NCBI RefSeq assembly: GCF_006538885.1
Contig: NZ_BJLY01000003.1
Coordinates: forward strand, 186,001 to 250,000
DNA: 64,000 bases
From: Gluconobacter roseus NBRC 3990
GTDB taxonomy: Bacteria; Pseudomonadota; Alphaproteobacteria; Acetobacterales; Acetobacteraceae
Direction: 5' to 3'
Part shown: positions 16,651 through 25,521 of the stretch, piece after piece
Layout of the letters: every line of letters begins with the position of its first letter
Numbering within the stretch: position 1 is the stretch's first letter
The notes under the pieces: generated by a model
Database searches by the model: none
The model's input: the letters and a program-made list of their open reading frames with translations, nothing else
What the model was told of the DNA's origin: nothing
Translations under genes and position numbers: made by a program

Positions 16651-19029
16651 TCAGGATGATTCCTCCAGCAGGACCGGCGGCATGGCCATGAATCGGCGGG
16701 TGTCTTCTGGAGAAAGGGGGCGGGACAGCAGATAGCCCTGCACTTCCGTGCAGCCGAGGCGCTTGAGGTAGGAGAGCTGTTCCTGGCTTTCCACACCCTC
16801 CGCCGTAACGGCCACGCCCAGATCAATGGACAGATCGACCACGGCCCGGACGATCGAGGCGGCCCGGGATTCCCGGAGCATGTCGCGAACGAAAAGGCCG
16901 TCCAGCTTGATCTTGGAGAACGGAAAGAACCGCAGATACCCAAGCGACGAGAAGCCTTTGCCGAAATCATCGAGTGCGATGGAAATCCCCGCACTCTGCA
17001 GACGGCTCAGCAGCGTGAATGTCGCAGCATCCGGCTCCATGAAGATGTTTTCGGTCATCTCGATCTGAAGGCAGCGGGCCGGGAAGCCGGTCTTTTCCAG
17101 AATCCGGAACGTGTCTTTGAGGAAGGCGGGGGCTTCAAGTTGGCCGACCGAAACATTGATCGAAAGAACCAGGCCCGGCTCCCATTCGCGGGCAAACAGG
17201 CAGGCCCGCTCCATGACATAAACGCCCAGTCTGTGGATCGGTCCGGCTTCTTCAGCCAACTGGATGATCCGTTCAGGCGGCACACGGCCATATTCGGGAT
17301 GCGACCAGCGGATCAGTGCTTCGAATCCGCAGAGCTTCTGGCTCTGGGTGTTGAAGAAGGGCTGATAGACAATGCCCAGATCTCCCTTTTCAAGGGCATC
17401 GGGGAACGCGCGGATCAGGTCGCGATTCCGCTTGGCCACGGTACGCAGTTCCGGATTGTAGAAACGGTGCGTATGACCACCGAGACTCTTGGCCTCGTAA
17501 AGCGCCAGATCGCTGGCTTCCAGCAGGCTTCCGACACGCTCCGATCCGCCGACGGAGAGGATGATTCCCACGCTCAGCCCGACCGCGCAGCGTACGCCTT
17601 CGCCAATCCGGATGGGGACATTCGTCAGCGCATGGATCAGTCCCGTAGCCGTGGTGGATGCCTGGGCTGGCGTGGTCTGACGCTCAAGCAGCATGAACTC
17701 GTCACCACCGAACCGGTAGAGCCTGTGGCGTTCACTCAGCGTGCGGCTCAGGACGACCGTGACTTTCCGCAGCATCTCGTCACCGGCGGAATGGCCATAC
17801 CGGTCATTGATCTGCTTGAAGCCGTCCAGATCAAGGTTGAGCAGCGCAAAAGCTTCGCCTGTGCGTTCAGCTTCGATGAGATAGGTTTCCATGTCATCGA
17901 GGAACGCGCCGCGGTTTGGCAGGCCGGTCAGCAGGTCATGCCTTGCTCTGAAGGAGGCACTCTCCTGGGCCCAGTGCGTCTGGGTCACGTCCGTTCCGAC
18001 ACCGCGATATCCGATGAAGCTCCGGTCCTGAAAGACCGGGCGACCGCTCAGAGACCAGAAACGCTGCTGGCCATGCAGCGTCCCGGAGACCACGATGTCA
18101 CGGAAGAAGATCCGGTTGTCGAGGCACTGGCGCAGGCGGCCAAGCCCGGTCCGCTCGTCCCCATCAAATGCAGACGATCCGGCCAGATCGGACAGGATGT
18201 CAAAGAAAACCCGGTTTTCCAGCCATTCCCGGCTGTTGCCGAAGGCGGAGGCCAGACTGGCTGAAACATTTTTCAATGTTCCGGATGTGCAGGTCTCCCA
18301 GAGCCAGTCGCCGGTATCATCATCCGCATTCCAGAGCAGCAGCTGCACGATGCTGTTGCGCTGTTCCAGTGAGGATCTGCTGATGAGAAATGCCGTAAAC
18401 AGCGTTCGGACCGCCATTGTCAGGGACAGGACGAAGAACAGATAAACCGCCAGTTCGATGGCGATGTAGAAATAGAATGATCCGTGGTCGATTTGCCATG
18501 CTTGGAACAGGGCGTCGCAACAGGAAAAAATCAGCATGAACGCAATGATTTCTCCCAGCCCGGTCAATGGCATCAGAGTGATGGTCGTTGCCGTCAGTCC
18601 AACCATGATCCCTGCAACAAGGACCCTGTCATTGGCATCTCCATATGGAAATACGATTGGAGGCAGCGTGATCCAGCACAGGGCGAACGCGATATTGAGA
18701 CCCTTGAGGATCCATGACTGTCGGGTGTCGACGAGCTTCTCGGTCGGGATTGCGTAAAAGCAGATGTTGTAGACCAGAAGCAGAAACAGGACGGATCCGC
18801 ACAGGACCATGCCGTAGGTCGGATAGTTCCTCATCAGGCAGAGGCCGGCGACGGGACCGCAACTGATTTGGGGAACGAAATGGAAGAAGTTCAGGCCACG
18901 CAGCACCCTGCAGCGTGAAAGGCGGACTCCTTCTTCCGCGCCCGGCGGAATATCCGCCCGGAAGGGAAAGAGCCGGGTTAACCGTATCCGTTTCAGCAGG
19001 TTCAGCATGGCAGTCATTATGCCGAGCAT
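16651..19029 (-). CDS. Membrane-bound GGDEF-EAL protein (diguanylate cyclase/phosphodiesterase)
   Basis: About 792 residues; the start is uncertain (ATG at 19029, 19017 or 19008, or GTG at 19107). Five or six membrane helices occupy about residues 30-225. A PAS-like domain follows (WNADDDTGDWLWET through FIGYRGVGTDVT). The GGDEF domain has an intact YRFGGDEF active site, but no RxxD inhibitory site five residues before it. The EAL domain keeps EALIRW, the Asn in INVS, the Glu in EMTEN, DDFGKGFSSL, the Lys in KIKLDG, AEGVE and VQGYLL, so phosphodiesterase chemistry is possible. It would make or break cyclic-di-GMP in response to a membrane signal. It ends 15 bases from the convergent glycosylase gene. 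Confidence 0.92.
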   Translation of the reverse strand: MLGIMTAMLNLLKRIRLTRLFPFRADIPPGAEEGVRLSRCRVLRGLNFFHFVPQISCGPVAGLCLMRNYPTYGMVLCGSVLFLLLVYNICFYAIPTEKLVDTRQSWILKGLNIAFALCWITLPPIVFPYGDANDRVLVAGIMVGLTATTITLMPLTGLGEIIAFMLIFSCCDALFQAWQIDHGSFYFYIAIELAVYLFFVLSLTMAVRTLFTAFLISRSSLEQRNSIVQLLLWNADDDTGDWLWETCTSGTLKNVSASLASAFGNSREWLENRVFFDILSDLAGSSAFDGDERTGLGRLRQCLDNRIFFRDIVVSGTLHGQQRFWSLSGRPVFQDRSFIGYRGVGTDVTQTHWAQESASFRARHDLLTGLPNRGAFLDDMETYLIEAERTGEAFALLNLDLDGFKQINDRYGHSAGDEMLRKVTVVLSRTLSERHRLYRFGGDEFMLLERQTTPAQASTTATGLIHALTNVPIRIGEGVRCAVGLSVGIILSVGGSERVGSLLEASDLALYEAKSLGGHTHRFYNPELRTVAKRNRDLIRAFPDALEKGDLGIVYQPFFNTQSQKLCGFEALIRWSHPEYGRVPPERIIQLAEEAGPIHRLGVYVMERACLFAREWEPGLVLSINVSVGQLEAPAFLKDTFRILEKTGFPARCLQIEMTENIFMEPDAATFTLLSRLQSAGISIALDDFGKGFSSLGYLRFFPFSKIKLDGLFVRDMLRESRAASIVRAVVDLSIDLGVAVTAEGVESQEQLSYLKRLGCTEVQGYLLSRPLSPEDTRRFMAMPPVLLEESS

Positions 19030-19226
19030 GACCGGAAAGCGAAAACAGGATCCAGCGAGACAGGCAGGGGCATCATGAACCTTCCCAATAGAGGAGGAGG
19101 GTGCCACGATGACAGGAGTTTATGAAGTTTTTCTTTGCGGCGGACGAATTTGTTGCGGGCAACATCTCCGCGCGTCGGTTATGGCACACCGGGCACGGAG
19201 ATAGCCTATAAAGGATTAAGGTTTCG

Positions 19227-19955
19227 TTAATGTGCCATTTCGGGCACGGTGCCGTAAATCTCAAAGCTCGCTTTTTCAAACATTTCAATGCATTCGCGCA
19301 TATTGGCCGTCAGAGCCGCACGCGTGATGTCCGGATCGTTGGACGGATAATAGGCGCGGGCCAGGTCCTCGTCGATTTCCAGATGGGACGGACCATCATG
19401 TTCGTGCTCGTCATGGGCCAGACCCCAGGTCCAGTGCTTCTTGGCAAACAGACTGGTGAACTTCGGCGCATGGCACAGATAGGCGGCCAGTTCTTCAGCG
19501 ATATATTCCACAGCGGCCAGCCAGGAGAAGAAGATCACAGGATCTTCGCTGTCGGCATTGGCAATCAGCTTCTGGACGCTCGGAAGTGTATCATAGTGGG
19601 TTCCGAACAGGTCGAGGCCGAATTCCTTTGCTCCGTCTGCCCACAGGATGGCGTGTGAACCTTCCTCTTCCTTCATTTCGCGGACGGCTTCACGGGCTTC
19701 CGAAAAGAAAGTCTTGATGCGCGTCTGGCCAAAACGCTGGACGAGCGGCTTGATGGGAAGATGGCCGACGCGCACGTCAATAGCGCGCTCGAAAGCCTGA
19801 ATAAAAGGCCACCACCCGATCATCATCGCCCGAATAGTTTCTTTATCGCCGTGGGCTGCACCTCGGGCCAGCGCGGAAGAATAGATCTTCTCGCGTGTAA
19901 AGACACGCATTTCAGAGCGATTTACCAAAGGCTCGGAGAACAGTAGAGCGTACAT
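19227..19955 (-). CDS. Possible heme-oxygenase-like-fold protein, function unknown
   Basis: 242 residues, all-helical, no signal peptide. The pattern of Glu/His clusters on separate helices (KEEEGSHA at 95-102, AAVEYIAEEL at 147-156, and HDEHEHDGPSHLEID at 181-195) recalls the TenA/heme-oxygenase-like diiron oxidase superfamily. Compared with CADD (H-x3-D-x2-H on the last ligand helix), His191 and Asp195 fit but the final His would be Leu198, so the metal site may be altered or absent. I cannot assign a reaction. The ATG at 19955 has a CAGGAT-like ribosome site. It is flanked upstream by an unusually AT-rich spacer and downstream by 119 bases without features. Confidence 0.6.
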   Translation of the reverse strand: MYALLFSEPLVNRSEMRVFTREKIYSSALARGAAHGDKETIRAMMIGWWPFIQAFERAIDVRVGHLPIKPLVQRFGQTRIKTFFSEAREAVREMKEEEGSHAILWADGAKEFGLDLFGTHYDTLPSVQKLIANADSEDPVIFFSWLAAVEYIAEELAAYLCHAPKFTSLFAKKHWTWGLAHDEHEHDGPSHLEIDEDLARAYYPSNDPDITRAALTANMRECIEMFEKASFEIYGTVPEMAH

Positions 19956-20177
19956 CCGCGTAATCCTGATGAAGTTTATTGCATGCGCCGTTCCGGCATT
20001 GATGTTGTAGTCGTTAATTTTTCAGAAAAGTAAAACTTTTACTTTAATTTTAATTGAGTTTTATTAAATTATCAAAAAATTAATATATTAGACTTTCAGT
20101 ACGTTGCTTAATCGTAATGATATGAGGCATGTAAAACTGTCACCTATTGATCTGGTCTGATTTCGTAACGTCCTGCT
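19956..20177. other. AT-rich spacer
   Basis: 222 bases between two minus-strand genes. The middle (about 20010-20130) is far richer in A and T than its surroundings, with long T and A tracts. It must hold the promoter of the gene at 19227 and the end of the esterase transcript. I see no repeat, small gene or clear hairpin. Confidence 0.5.
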
Positions 20178-20945
20178 TCAGGCGGGAGCGCGCAGGAATT
20201 CCATCATTTCCCGAAGAAACGGACGGGGCTGCTCGGCATGCAGCCAGTGTCCGGCCCCGGGCAGGGTCCGGATCAGCGCATGGGGGAAGAGCGCGCGAAT
20301 CTGATCGTGATGTTCTGGCCTGACATAGGGCGACTCGCCACCACGAAGGAAAAGAACGGGCCCTTCGTAGGGTGCAATCTGCAGATTCGGCCAGTTTTCG
20401 ATCGCGTGGATGTCACGGGCAAGGTCATCAAACCCGATGCTCCAGCCCGGAGCTTCGCCCAGCCGGATGTTCTGCAGCAGGAGTTCCGCGACGGCCCTGT
20501 TGCCGACGACCGGCTCCAGAAGATCCAGCCCTTCCCGCCGCTCCAGAACTGACGGAAATGTCAGGGCACCCAGTCGGGCGATCATCTCGCCATGTCCATG
20601 CCCTGTCCGGGCTGGTGCGATATCCGCAACAAGCAGCTTCGTGACGCGCTCGGGAGCAGCAAGGGCCAGCATCATTCCGACCTTCCCGCCCATGGAATGC
20701 CCCACGACGGCAAAGCGCTCGACTCCCAGATCATCCAGCGTTTCCAGCACGTCCTGCGCCATGAGCGCATAGCTGACGGGGCCGTGCGGACTGTTGCCAT
20801 GGTTGCGCAGATCCAGCGCAAGAGTCCGGAAATCGGCAGCCGCGCCGCGCTGGAGGAAGCCGAGGTTCCGGGCTCGTCCGAACAGCCCGTGCAGGAAGAC
20901 GACCGTTTCCGGGCCTTCGCCGCGTTCGATGACATGCAGTTTCAT
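20178..20945 (-). CDS. Alpha/beta-hydrolase, YbfF-type esterase
   Basis: 255 residues from the ATG at 20945, chosen because GGAAGG sits just upstream of it (an in-frame ATG lies five codons earlier). Alpha/beta-hydrolase features: oxyanion segment FLHGLFGRARN, the nucleophile elbow VVGHSMGGKVG, an Asp in the LFLRGGESPYV region and the catalytic His in LPGAGHWLHAEQP. NHGNSPHGP and YALMAQDVLETLDDLG are typical of the YbfF group, which cut short-chain acyl esters including acyl-CoA. Cytoplasmic, no signal peptide. It is divergent from the CLC gene with about 170 bases between starts. Confidence 0.88.
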   Translation of the reverse strand: MKLHVIERGEGPETVVFLHGLFGRARNLGFLQRGAAADFRTLALDLRNHGNSPHGPVSYALMAQDVLETLDDLGVERFAVVGHSMGGKVGMMLALAAPERVTKLLVADIAPARTGHGHGEMIARLGALTFPSVLERREGLDLLEPVVGNRAVAELLLQNIRLGEAPGWSIGFDDLARDIHAIENWPNLQIAPYEGPVLFLRGGESPYVRPEHHDQIRALFPHALIRTLPGAGHWLHAEQPRPFLREMMEFLRAPA

Positions 20946-21112
20946 CAATGATCCTTCCATGACAGCTGTTGATCGCCGACGCGCTTGCCGTCAAACAGGA
21001 TCACACCTGCCGCCCGGGAGCCCGCTTGTCCACCAGTCCCGCCCCTTCGCCCGCATCTCCTGACGGCTCTTCCGGCCGTTTTCAGGACAGGTCCCGCGTC
21101 CTGCGCCAGCGG

Positions 21113-22891
21113 ATGAACCGCTTTCAGGCGCGTCTGTTCCCCCATGCGCCGTCGAATCTGCGAACCCTGGTGCGTGGAAACGAGATCTGGCTGAGTGTTC
21201 TGGCGGGATTCGTCGGGATTCTGTCGGGTCTGTGCGTTTTTGTGGTCACCCATCTGACCTTCTTCATGCACCGGCTGCTTTTTGGCGTCTCCGGCATGTC
21301 CGGGGGGCATCTGTCCGGGCTGACTACCCTGCCACCGCTTCGTACGATAGCTGTGCTGACCGGTGGCGGGCTGGCGATTGGACTGTTCGGCGTCATGATC
21401 GCAAAAATCATGCCCCGCAGTCCCGTGGACCCCATCGAGGCCAATGCACTGCATGGCGGGCGCATGTCGGTGCGGGACAGTCTGGTCATCGTCTGCCAGA
21501 CGGTTCTGTCCAACGGGGTCGGCGGTTCCATCGGGCTTGAAGCCGGCTTTACCCAGATTGCTGCGGCTTTCGGTTCGCGGATTGGGCGCTCCTTCCGCGT
21601 GCGGCGTGAGGATCTGCGCGTGCTGGTAGGGGCCGGAGCGGGGGCTGCGATCGGGGCGGCGTTCGATGCGCCGGTCGCCGGCGCGTTCTATGCGTTCGAA
21701 CTGGTGATCGGTTCCTATTCTCTGGGAAGCCTGTCCCCTGTGGCGGTTGCCGCGCTGGCGGGCGTGGGTGTGACGCGCTCGCTGGGGAGTGTCCCGCCGG
21801 GCATCGTTATTCCATCGCCAGGCACCCTGTCCTGGGAAGGGACGGCCGGAGCGGTCATCATTAGTGTCCTGACTGCCCTGACCGCGATCGGCCTGATGTT
21901 CTGCGTCACCCAGACCGAGGCGCTGTTTCGTAAGATGCCCGGTCCTGTCTGGCTGCGGCCTGCGGTTGGCGGTCTGATCGTGGGCGGGCTGGCGACGCTG
22001 CATCCGTCCGTCCTCTCCGCCGGGCATGAGGCGATGCGCGCTGTCTTCGCCGGAAACGTCACCGCGCAGATGGCTGTTGTCTTGCTGCTTCTGAAGGCTC
22101 TGGCATCCTGCCTGTGTATCGGGTCCGGGTTTCGCGGGGGGCTGTTTTTCGCATCGCTCTATCTCGGCTCACTGGCGGGCACGATCTACGGCACGCTTCT
22201 GGAACCGCTGGGTGTTGCGCCGGATTCCGTCACGGCCTGTGCGCTGGTCGGCATGAGTGCGATGGCTGTGGCCGTGATCGGCAGCCCTATGACCATGATC
22301 TGCCTGATGCTGGAACTGACCGGCAGCGTCTCCATGAGCGGGGCCACTCTCGTAGCCGCGGTGCTGTCGCTCCTGACCGTGCGGCGGTTGTTCGGCTACA
22401 GTTTCGCGACCTGGCGCTTCCATCTGCGCGGTGAGTCGATCCGCTCCGCCGTCGATATCGGCTGGATGCGCTCGCTCAATGTCCGCCGGATGATGCGCGG
22501 GCAGGTCCGCACCCTTCCGGCAGAAACGCCTGTAAACCGCGCGCAGGCCCTGTTCCCGCTTGGCTCGGCCCAGCGGATCGTCCTGCTTGATGGGGACGGA
22601 CATTATGATGGCATGGTCCAACTGGCAGAGCTGCATGCCGTCCCGGCGTCGCAGACACCGATCGGAACGCTGGCACTGTTCCGCAACGCCATGCTCACGC
22701 CGCATATGAACATCCGCGAGGCCATCGAACTGTTCGAAAAAGCCGAGGCCGACGCCTTGGTCGTGGTCGAGGATCCGCAGTCGCGGCAGGTGATCGGAAC
22801 CCTGACCGAACAGCATGCCCTGCGCCGCTATGCTGAGGAACTCGAACGCAGCCGCCGGAGTCTAGCGGGGGACGACAGCCTGCCGACCTGA
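21113..22891 (+). CDS. CLC-family chloride channel/antiporter with CBS domains
   Basis: 592 residues from the ATG at 21113; earlier in-frame codons give a Pro/Ser-rich extension without support. Ten or more membrane helices carry the CLC pore motifs: the gating Glu is Glu143 in GLEAG, where E. coli ClcA has GREGP, and the second loop is GSGFRGGLFFASLYLG. The C-terminal third (about residues 465-585) holds a CBS pair, with residues AETPVNRAQALFP and MLTPHMNIREAIELFEKAEADALVVVED. It should move Cl- with or without proton exchange across the inner membrane; the GLEAG variant is seen in some proteobacterial CLC proteins. Stands before ridA with a 99-base spacer. Confidence 0.9.
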   Translation: MNRFQARLFPHAPSNLRTLVRGNEIWLSVLAGFVGILSGLCVFVVTHLTFFMHRLLFGVSGMSGGHLSGLTTLPPLRTIAVLTGGGLAIGLFGVMIAKIMPRSPVDPIEANALHGGRMSVRDSLVIVCQTVLSNGVGGSIGLEAGFTQIAAAFGSRIGRSFRVRREDLRVLVGAGAGAAIGAAFDAPVAGAFYAFELVIGSYSLGSLSPVAVAALAGVGVTRSLGSVPPGIVIPSPGTLSWEGTAGAVIISVLTALTAIGLMFCVTQTEALFRKMPGPVWLRPAVGGLIVGGLATLHPSVLSAGHEAMRAVFAGNVTAQMAVVLLLLKALASCLCIGSGFRGGLFFASLYLGSLAGTIYGTLLEPLGVAPDSVTACALVGMSAMAVAVIGSPMTMICLMLELTGSVSMSGATLVAAVLSLLTVRRLFGYSFATWRFHLRGESIRSAVDIGWMRSLNVRRMMRGQVRTLPAETPVNRAQALFPLGSAQRIVLLDGDGHYDGMVQLAELHAVPASQTPIGTLALFRNAMLTPHMNIREAIELFEKAEADALVVVEDPQSRQVIGTLTEQHALRRYAEELERSRRSLAGDDSLPT

Positions 22892-22990
22892 TCCGCCGAT
22901 GCGGTCTTGCCCCTTGGCATCACGGCGTTCCCGTTTCAACATGCGGTCCCATCAGATGCCCGCTTCGGGCGCCCCAACCGGAGACCTGCC

Positions 22991-23458
22991 ATGACCGCAA
23001 CCCCCGACTCACGCCTCGCCGACCTTGAAATCACGCTGCCGGTCGCAGCCGCTCCGGTTGCAAATTACGTCACGACCGTCCGCACCGGAAACCAGCTCAT
23101 CGTCTCCGGTCAGCTTCCGCTGGTGGATGGCAAGCTGCTGATCACCGGCAAGCTCGGGGACGAGGTTTCGGTTCATGCCGGTGTGGCCTGTGCCCGCGCC
23201 TGCCTGATCAATGTGCTGGCCCAGGCCAAGGCTGCACTGGACGGTGATCTTTCCCGCATCACCCGCGTTGTCCGTCTGGGTGGCTTCATCGCCTGCACGC
23301 CCGAGTTCACCGATCAGGCCACTGTCATGAACGGCGCGTCCGATCTGGCCGTCGAGGTTTTCGGTGATGCCGGCCGTCATGCCCGCTCCACGATCGGCGT
23401 ACCGAGCCTGCCCGTGAACGCGCCGGTCGAAGTCGAGGCGCTGTTCGAAATCGCCTGA
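22991..23458 (+). CDS. RidA/YjgF-family protein (enamine/imine deaminase)
   Basis: 155 residues from the ATG at 22991, which follows a CGGAGA ribosome site. YjgF fold with GNQLIVSGQLPLVDGKL, ACLINVLAQAKAALDGDL and the active-site segment ARSTIGVPSLPVNAPVEVEALFEIA; the Arg in HARST corresponds to the substrate-carboxylate-binding Arg of RidA. RidA hydrolyses reactive enamines and imines made by PLP enzymes. This is the longer RidA-like subgroup (about 150 residues rather than 128), often annotated as RidA family without a tested substrate. The next gene starts 23 bases later, so the two are probably cotranscribed. Confidence 0.9.
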   Translation: MTATPDSRLADLEITLPVAAAPVANYVTTVRTGNQLIVSGQLPLVDGKLLITGKLGDEVSVHAGVACARACLINVLAQAKAALDGDLSRITRVVRLGGFIACTPEFTDQATVMNGASDLAVEVFGDAGRHARSTIGVPSLPVNAPVEVEALFEIA

Positions 23459-23481
23459 TCACCCCGGATGGGAGAGACCGA

Positions 23482-24663
23482 ATGGGAGAACCGGAGACCG
23501 CTTCGTCCTCTGACTGGAGCCTGAGCCTCCACGCCTCGATCCACGAGATCGGGGTCGAGGACTGGGATGCCTGCGCGGGCGCGGACAACCCGTTTGTCTC
23601 TTTCGGCTTTCTGTCCGCCCTTGAAGACAGCGGTTCCGTCGCGGACCGCACCGGCTGGCTTGTGCGCCATGCCGTGCTGCGGGCACCGGGCGGGACAATC
23701 GCGGCCCTCGCTCCGCTTTATGGAAAGTCCCACTCCTGGGGCGAGTATGTCTTCGACCAGAGCTGGGCCCGCGCTTACGAAGCTGCGGGCGGTCGCTACT
23801 ATCCGAAATTCGTCTGCGCCGTTCCGTTCTCGCCGGTTCCCGGCCCAAGGCTGCTGCTGCGGGCTGATCTGCCCGATCCGAAAGGCGTGGCCCAGGCTCT
23901 GGCGTCCGCGCTCATTCAGGCCACGGCGCAACTCGGCCTGTCCTCCCTGCACGCCAATTTCTGCGATGTGGCTTCGATGGAGGCCTTTACCGAAGCGGGT
24001 TATCTGCCGCGCACGGGCATCCAGTATCACTGGCAGAACAACGGCTACGCCACGTTCGATGATTTTCTGGCCGCTTTAGCCTCGCGCAAGCGCAAATCCA
24101 TCCGCAAGGAACGCAGCGCCGCGCAGTCCTGCGGTCTGACCTTCAGTACATTGCGCGGAGACCAGATCACCCCGGAAGACTGGAAAGCGTTCTACCGTTT
24201 CTACCAGTCCACGATCGACCGGAAATGGGGCAGCGCCTATCTGACCGAGCGCTTTTTTCCCATGCTGTCCGAACGGCTCGGCGACCGTGTGGTCCTGATG
24301 ATGGCCCATCATGACGGAAAAGCCGTTGCCGGTGCCTTGAACCTCATGGGGACGGAGGCGCTGTTTGGCCGGAACTGGGGCTGCGAGGGGGACTGGCCCT
24401 TCCTGCATTTCGAGCTGTGCTACTACCGTGCGATCGACTTCGCCATCGAGCACGGTCTGTCCCGCGTGGAAGCCGGGGCGCAGGGCGAACACAAAATCCA
24501 GCGCGGCTATCTCCCGACCTTCACCCATTCCGCGCATGCCATCCTTGATCCCGGTCTACGGCAGGCCGTCGCGGCCTTTGTGGAAGAGGAACGGACCGCT
24601 ATGCAGGCAGAGGCGGCGGAACTGGAAACTCTTTCACCATATCGTCACGGCGAGTCGGGATAA
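23482..24663 (+). CDS. FemAB/GNAT-like acyltransferase family protein (COG3146 type)
   Basis: 393 residues, cytoplasmic. The sequence shows the COG3146 pattern: NPFVSFGFLSALEDSGSV, LAPLYGKSHSWGEYVFDQSWA, then YYPKFVCAVPFSPVPGPRLLLR, and the C-terminal GNAT-type half with YRFYQSTIDRKWG, FPMLSERLGDRVVLMMAHHDG, GRNWGCE and EAGAQGEHKIQRGYLPT. Members are described as peptidoglycan-biosynthesis-related or FemAB-like proteins, but no reaction has been firmly shown to my knowledge. It follows ridA closely and precedes the flagellar genes by 82 bases. Confidence 0.85.
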   Translation: MGEPETASSSDWSLSLHASIHEIGVEDWDACAGADNPFVSFGFLSALEDSGSVADRTGWLVRHAVLRAPGGTIAALAPLYGKSHSWGEYVFDQSWARAYEAAGGRYYPKFVCAVPFSPVPGPRLLLRADLPDPKGVAQALASALIQATAQLGLSSLHANFCDVASMEAFTEAGYLPRTGIQYHWQNNGYATFDDFLAALASRKRKSIRKERSAAQSCGLTFSTLRGDQITPEDWKAFYRFYQSTIDRKWGSAYLTERFFPMLSERLGDRVVLMMAHHDGKAVAGALNLMGTEALFGRNWGCEGDWPFLHFELCYYRAIDFAIEHGLSRVEAGAQGEHKIQRGYLPTFTHSAHAILDPGLRQAVAAFVEEERTAMQAEAAELETLSPYRHGESG

Positions 24664-24682
24664 CCCTGTTCGTTTAACGATT

Positions 24683-24697
24683 GGGAAAGCTTTTTGC
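24683..24697 (+). promoter_or_regulatory. Possible sigma-54 promoter before flgF
   Basis: GGGAAAGCTTTTTGC keeps the GG-N10-GC spacing and the TTGC of a -24/-12 element; the CAC after GG is not conserved. It lies 49 bases before the flgF start. Sigma-54 control of rod genes is common in alphaproteobacteria, and the PspF gene in this window shows that sigma-54 is used here. Confidence 0.35.
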
Positions 24698-24745
24698 GGC
24701 TAGGCTGTGCTCCGAAATCGGGATTGACCGGAGCCTGTAAAGCCC

Positions 24746-25486
24746 ATGGAGAACAGTACCTATATCGCGCTTTCGCGCATGGATGCCCAGCAGCGTGCCA
24801 TGTCCGTGGTCGCGGCCAATATGTCGAACGCCTCGACCGTGGGCTACAAACGCGAAAATGTCCTCTTCAGTGACTTCCTTTCCCACCAGCACGGCTCAAA
24901 GCAGGCCGAAGGTGCGGATACGGAATCCTATACGCAGGACCGTGCGACATACCGGGACTTCCAGCAGGGCGATATGCAGTCGACCGGCAATCCTCTTGAT
25001 CTTGCGCTGGGGGGGGAGGGCTATTTTCAGGTTCGCACTGCTAATGGTGTCCGTCTGACACGGGCCGGCCGTTTCGAGGAACAGCAGGATGGCGCCATTG
25101 TCGATGAAAACGGAAATGCCCTGCTGGACCGTGATGGACAGCCGATCGAACTGCCCCAGACCGACCATCGCATCACCATTTCCGCAGACGGCGTGATCTC
25201 GACCGAAACCGGCGAGCAGGGCCAGATCGGGATTGTGACGGCGCAGGACAACAATACCCTCCAGGCCGAAGGCAGCAGGCTGCTGCGTTCCGACCAGCCG
25301 ACCACGGCTGTCGAGCGGCCCAACATCGTGCAGGGCATGGTGGAAGGCAGCAACGTTCAGATGATGACCGAAGTCACGCAGATGATGGAAATCCAGCGAA
25401 ACTTCGATTTCATGGCGCAGTTCGTGGACGCCGAGGCAACGCGCCAGAAAAACGCCATCGACAAGATCGTTCAGGTCTCGGCCTGA
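24746..25486 (+). CDS. flgF: Flagellar basal-body rod protein FlgF
   Basis: 246 residues. N-terminal flagellar rod motif AANMSNASTVGYKRENVLFSDF and C-terminal flg_bbr_C segment EGSNVQMMTEVTQMMEIQRNFDFMAQFVD are both present. The middle has the FlgE/F/G-type domain (GGEGYFQVRTANGVRLTRAGRFE). FlgF is a proximal-rod subunit exported by the flagellar type III system, so it lacks a Sec signal. Slightly diverged N-terminus (NMSNAS instead of NLANAS). It is first of three flagellar genes, 35 bases before flgG. Confidence 0.95.
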   Translation: MENSTYIALSRMDAQQRAMSVVAANMSNASTVGYKRENVLFSDFLSHQHGSKQAEGADTESYTQDRATYRDFQQGDMQSTGNPLDLALGGEGYFQVRTANGVRLTRAGRFEEQQDGAIVDENGNALLDRDGQPIELPQTDHRITISADGVISTETGEQGQIGIVTAQDNNTLQAEGSRLLRSDQPTTAVERPNIVQGMVEGSNVQMMTEVTQMMEIQRNFDFMAQFVDAEATRQKNAIDKIVQVSA

Positions 25487-25521
25487 TTTACCGACCCTTA
25501 CGGGACTAAGGATAACGCTCC

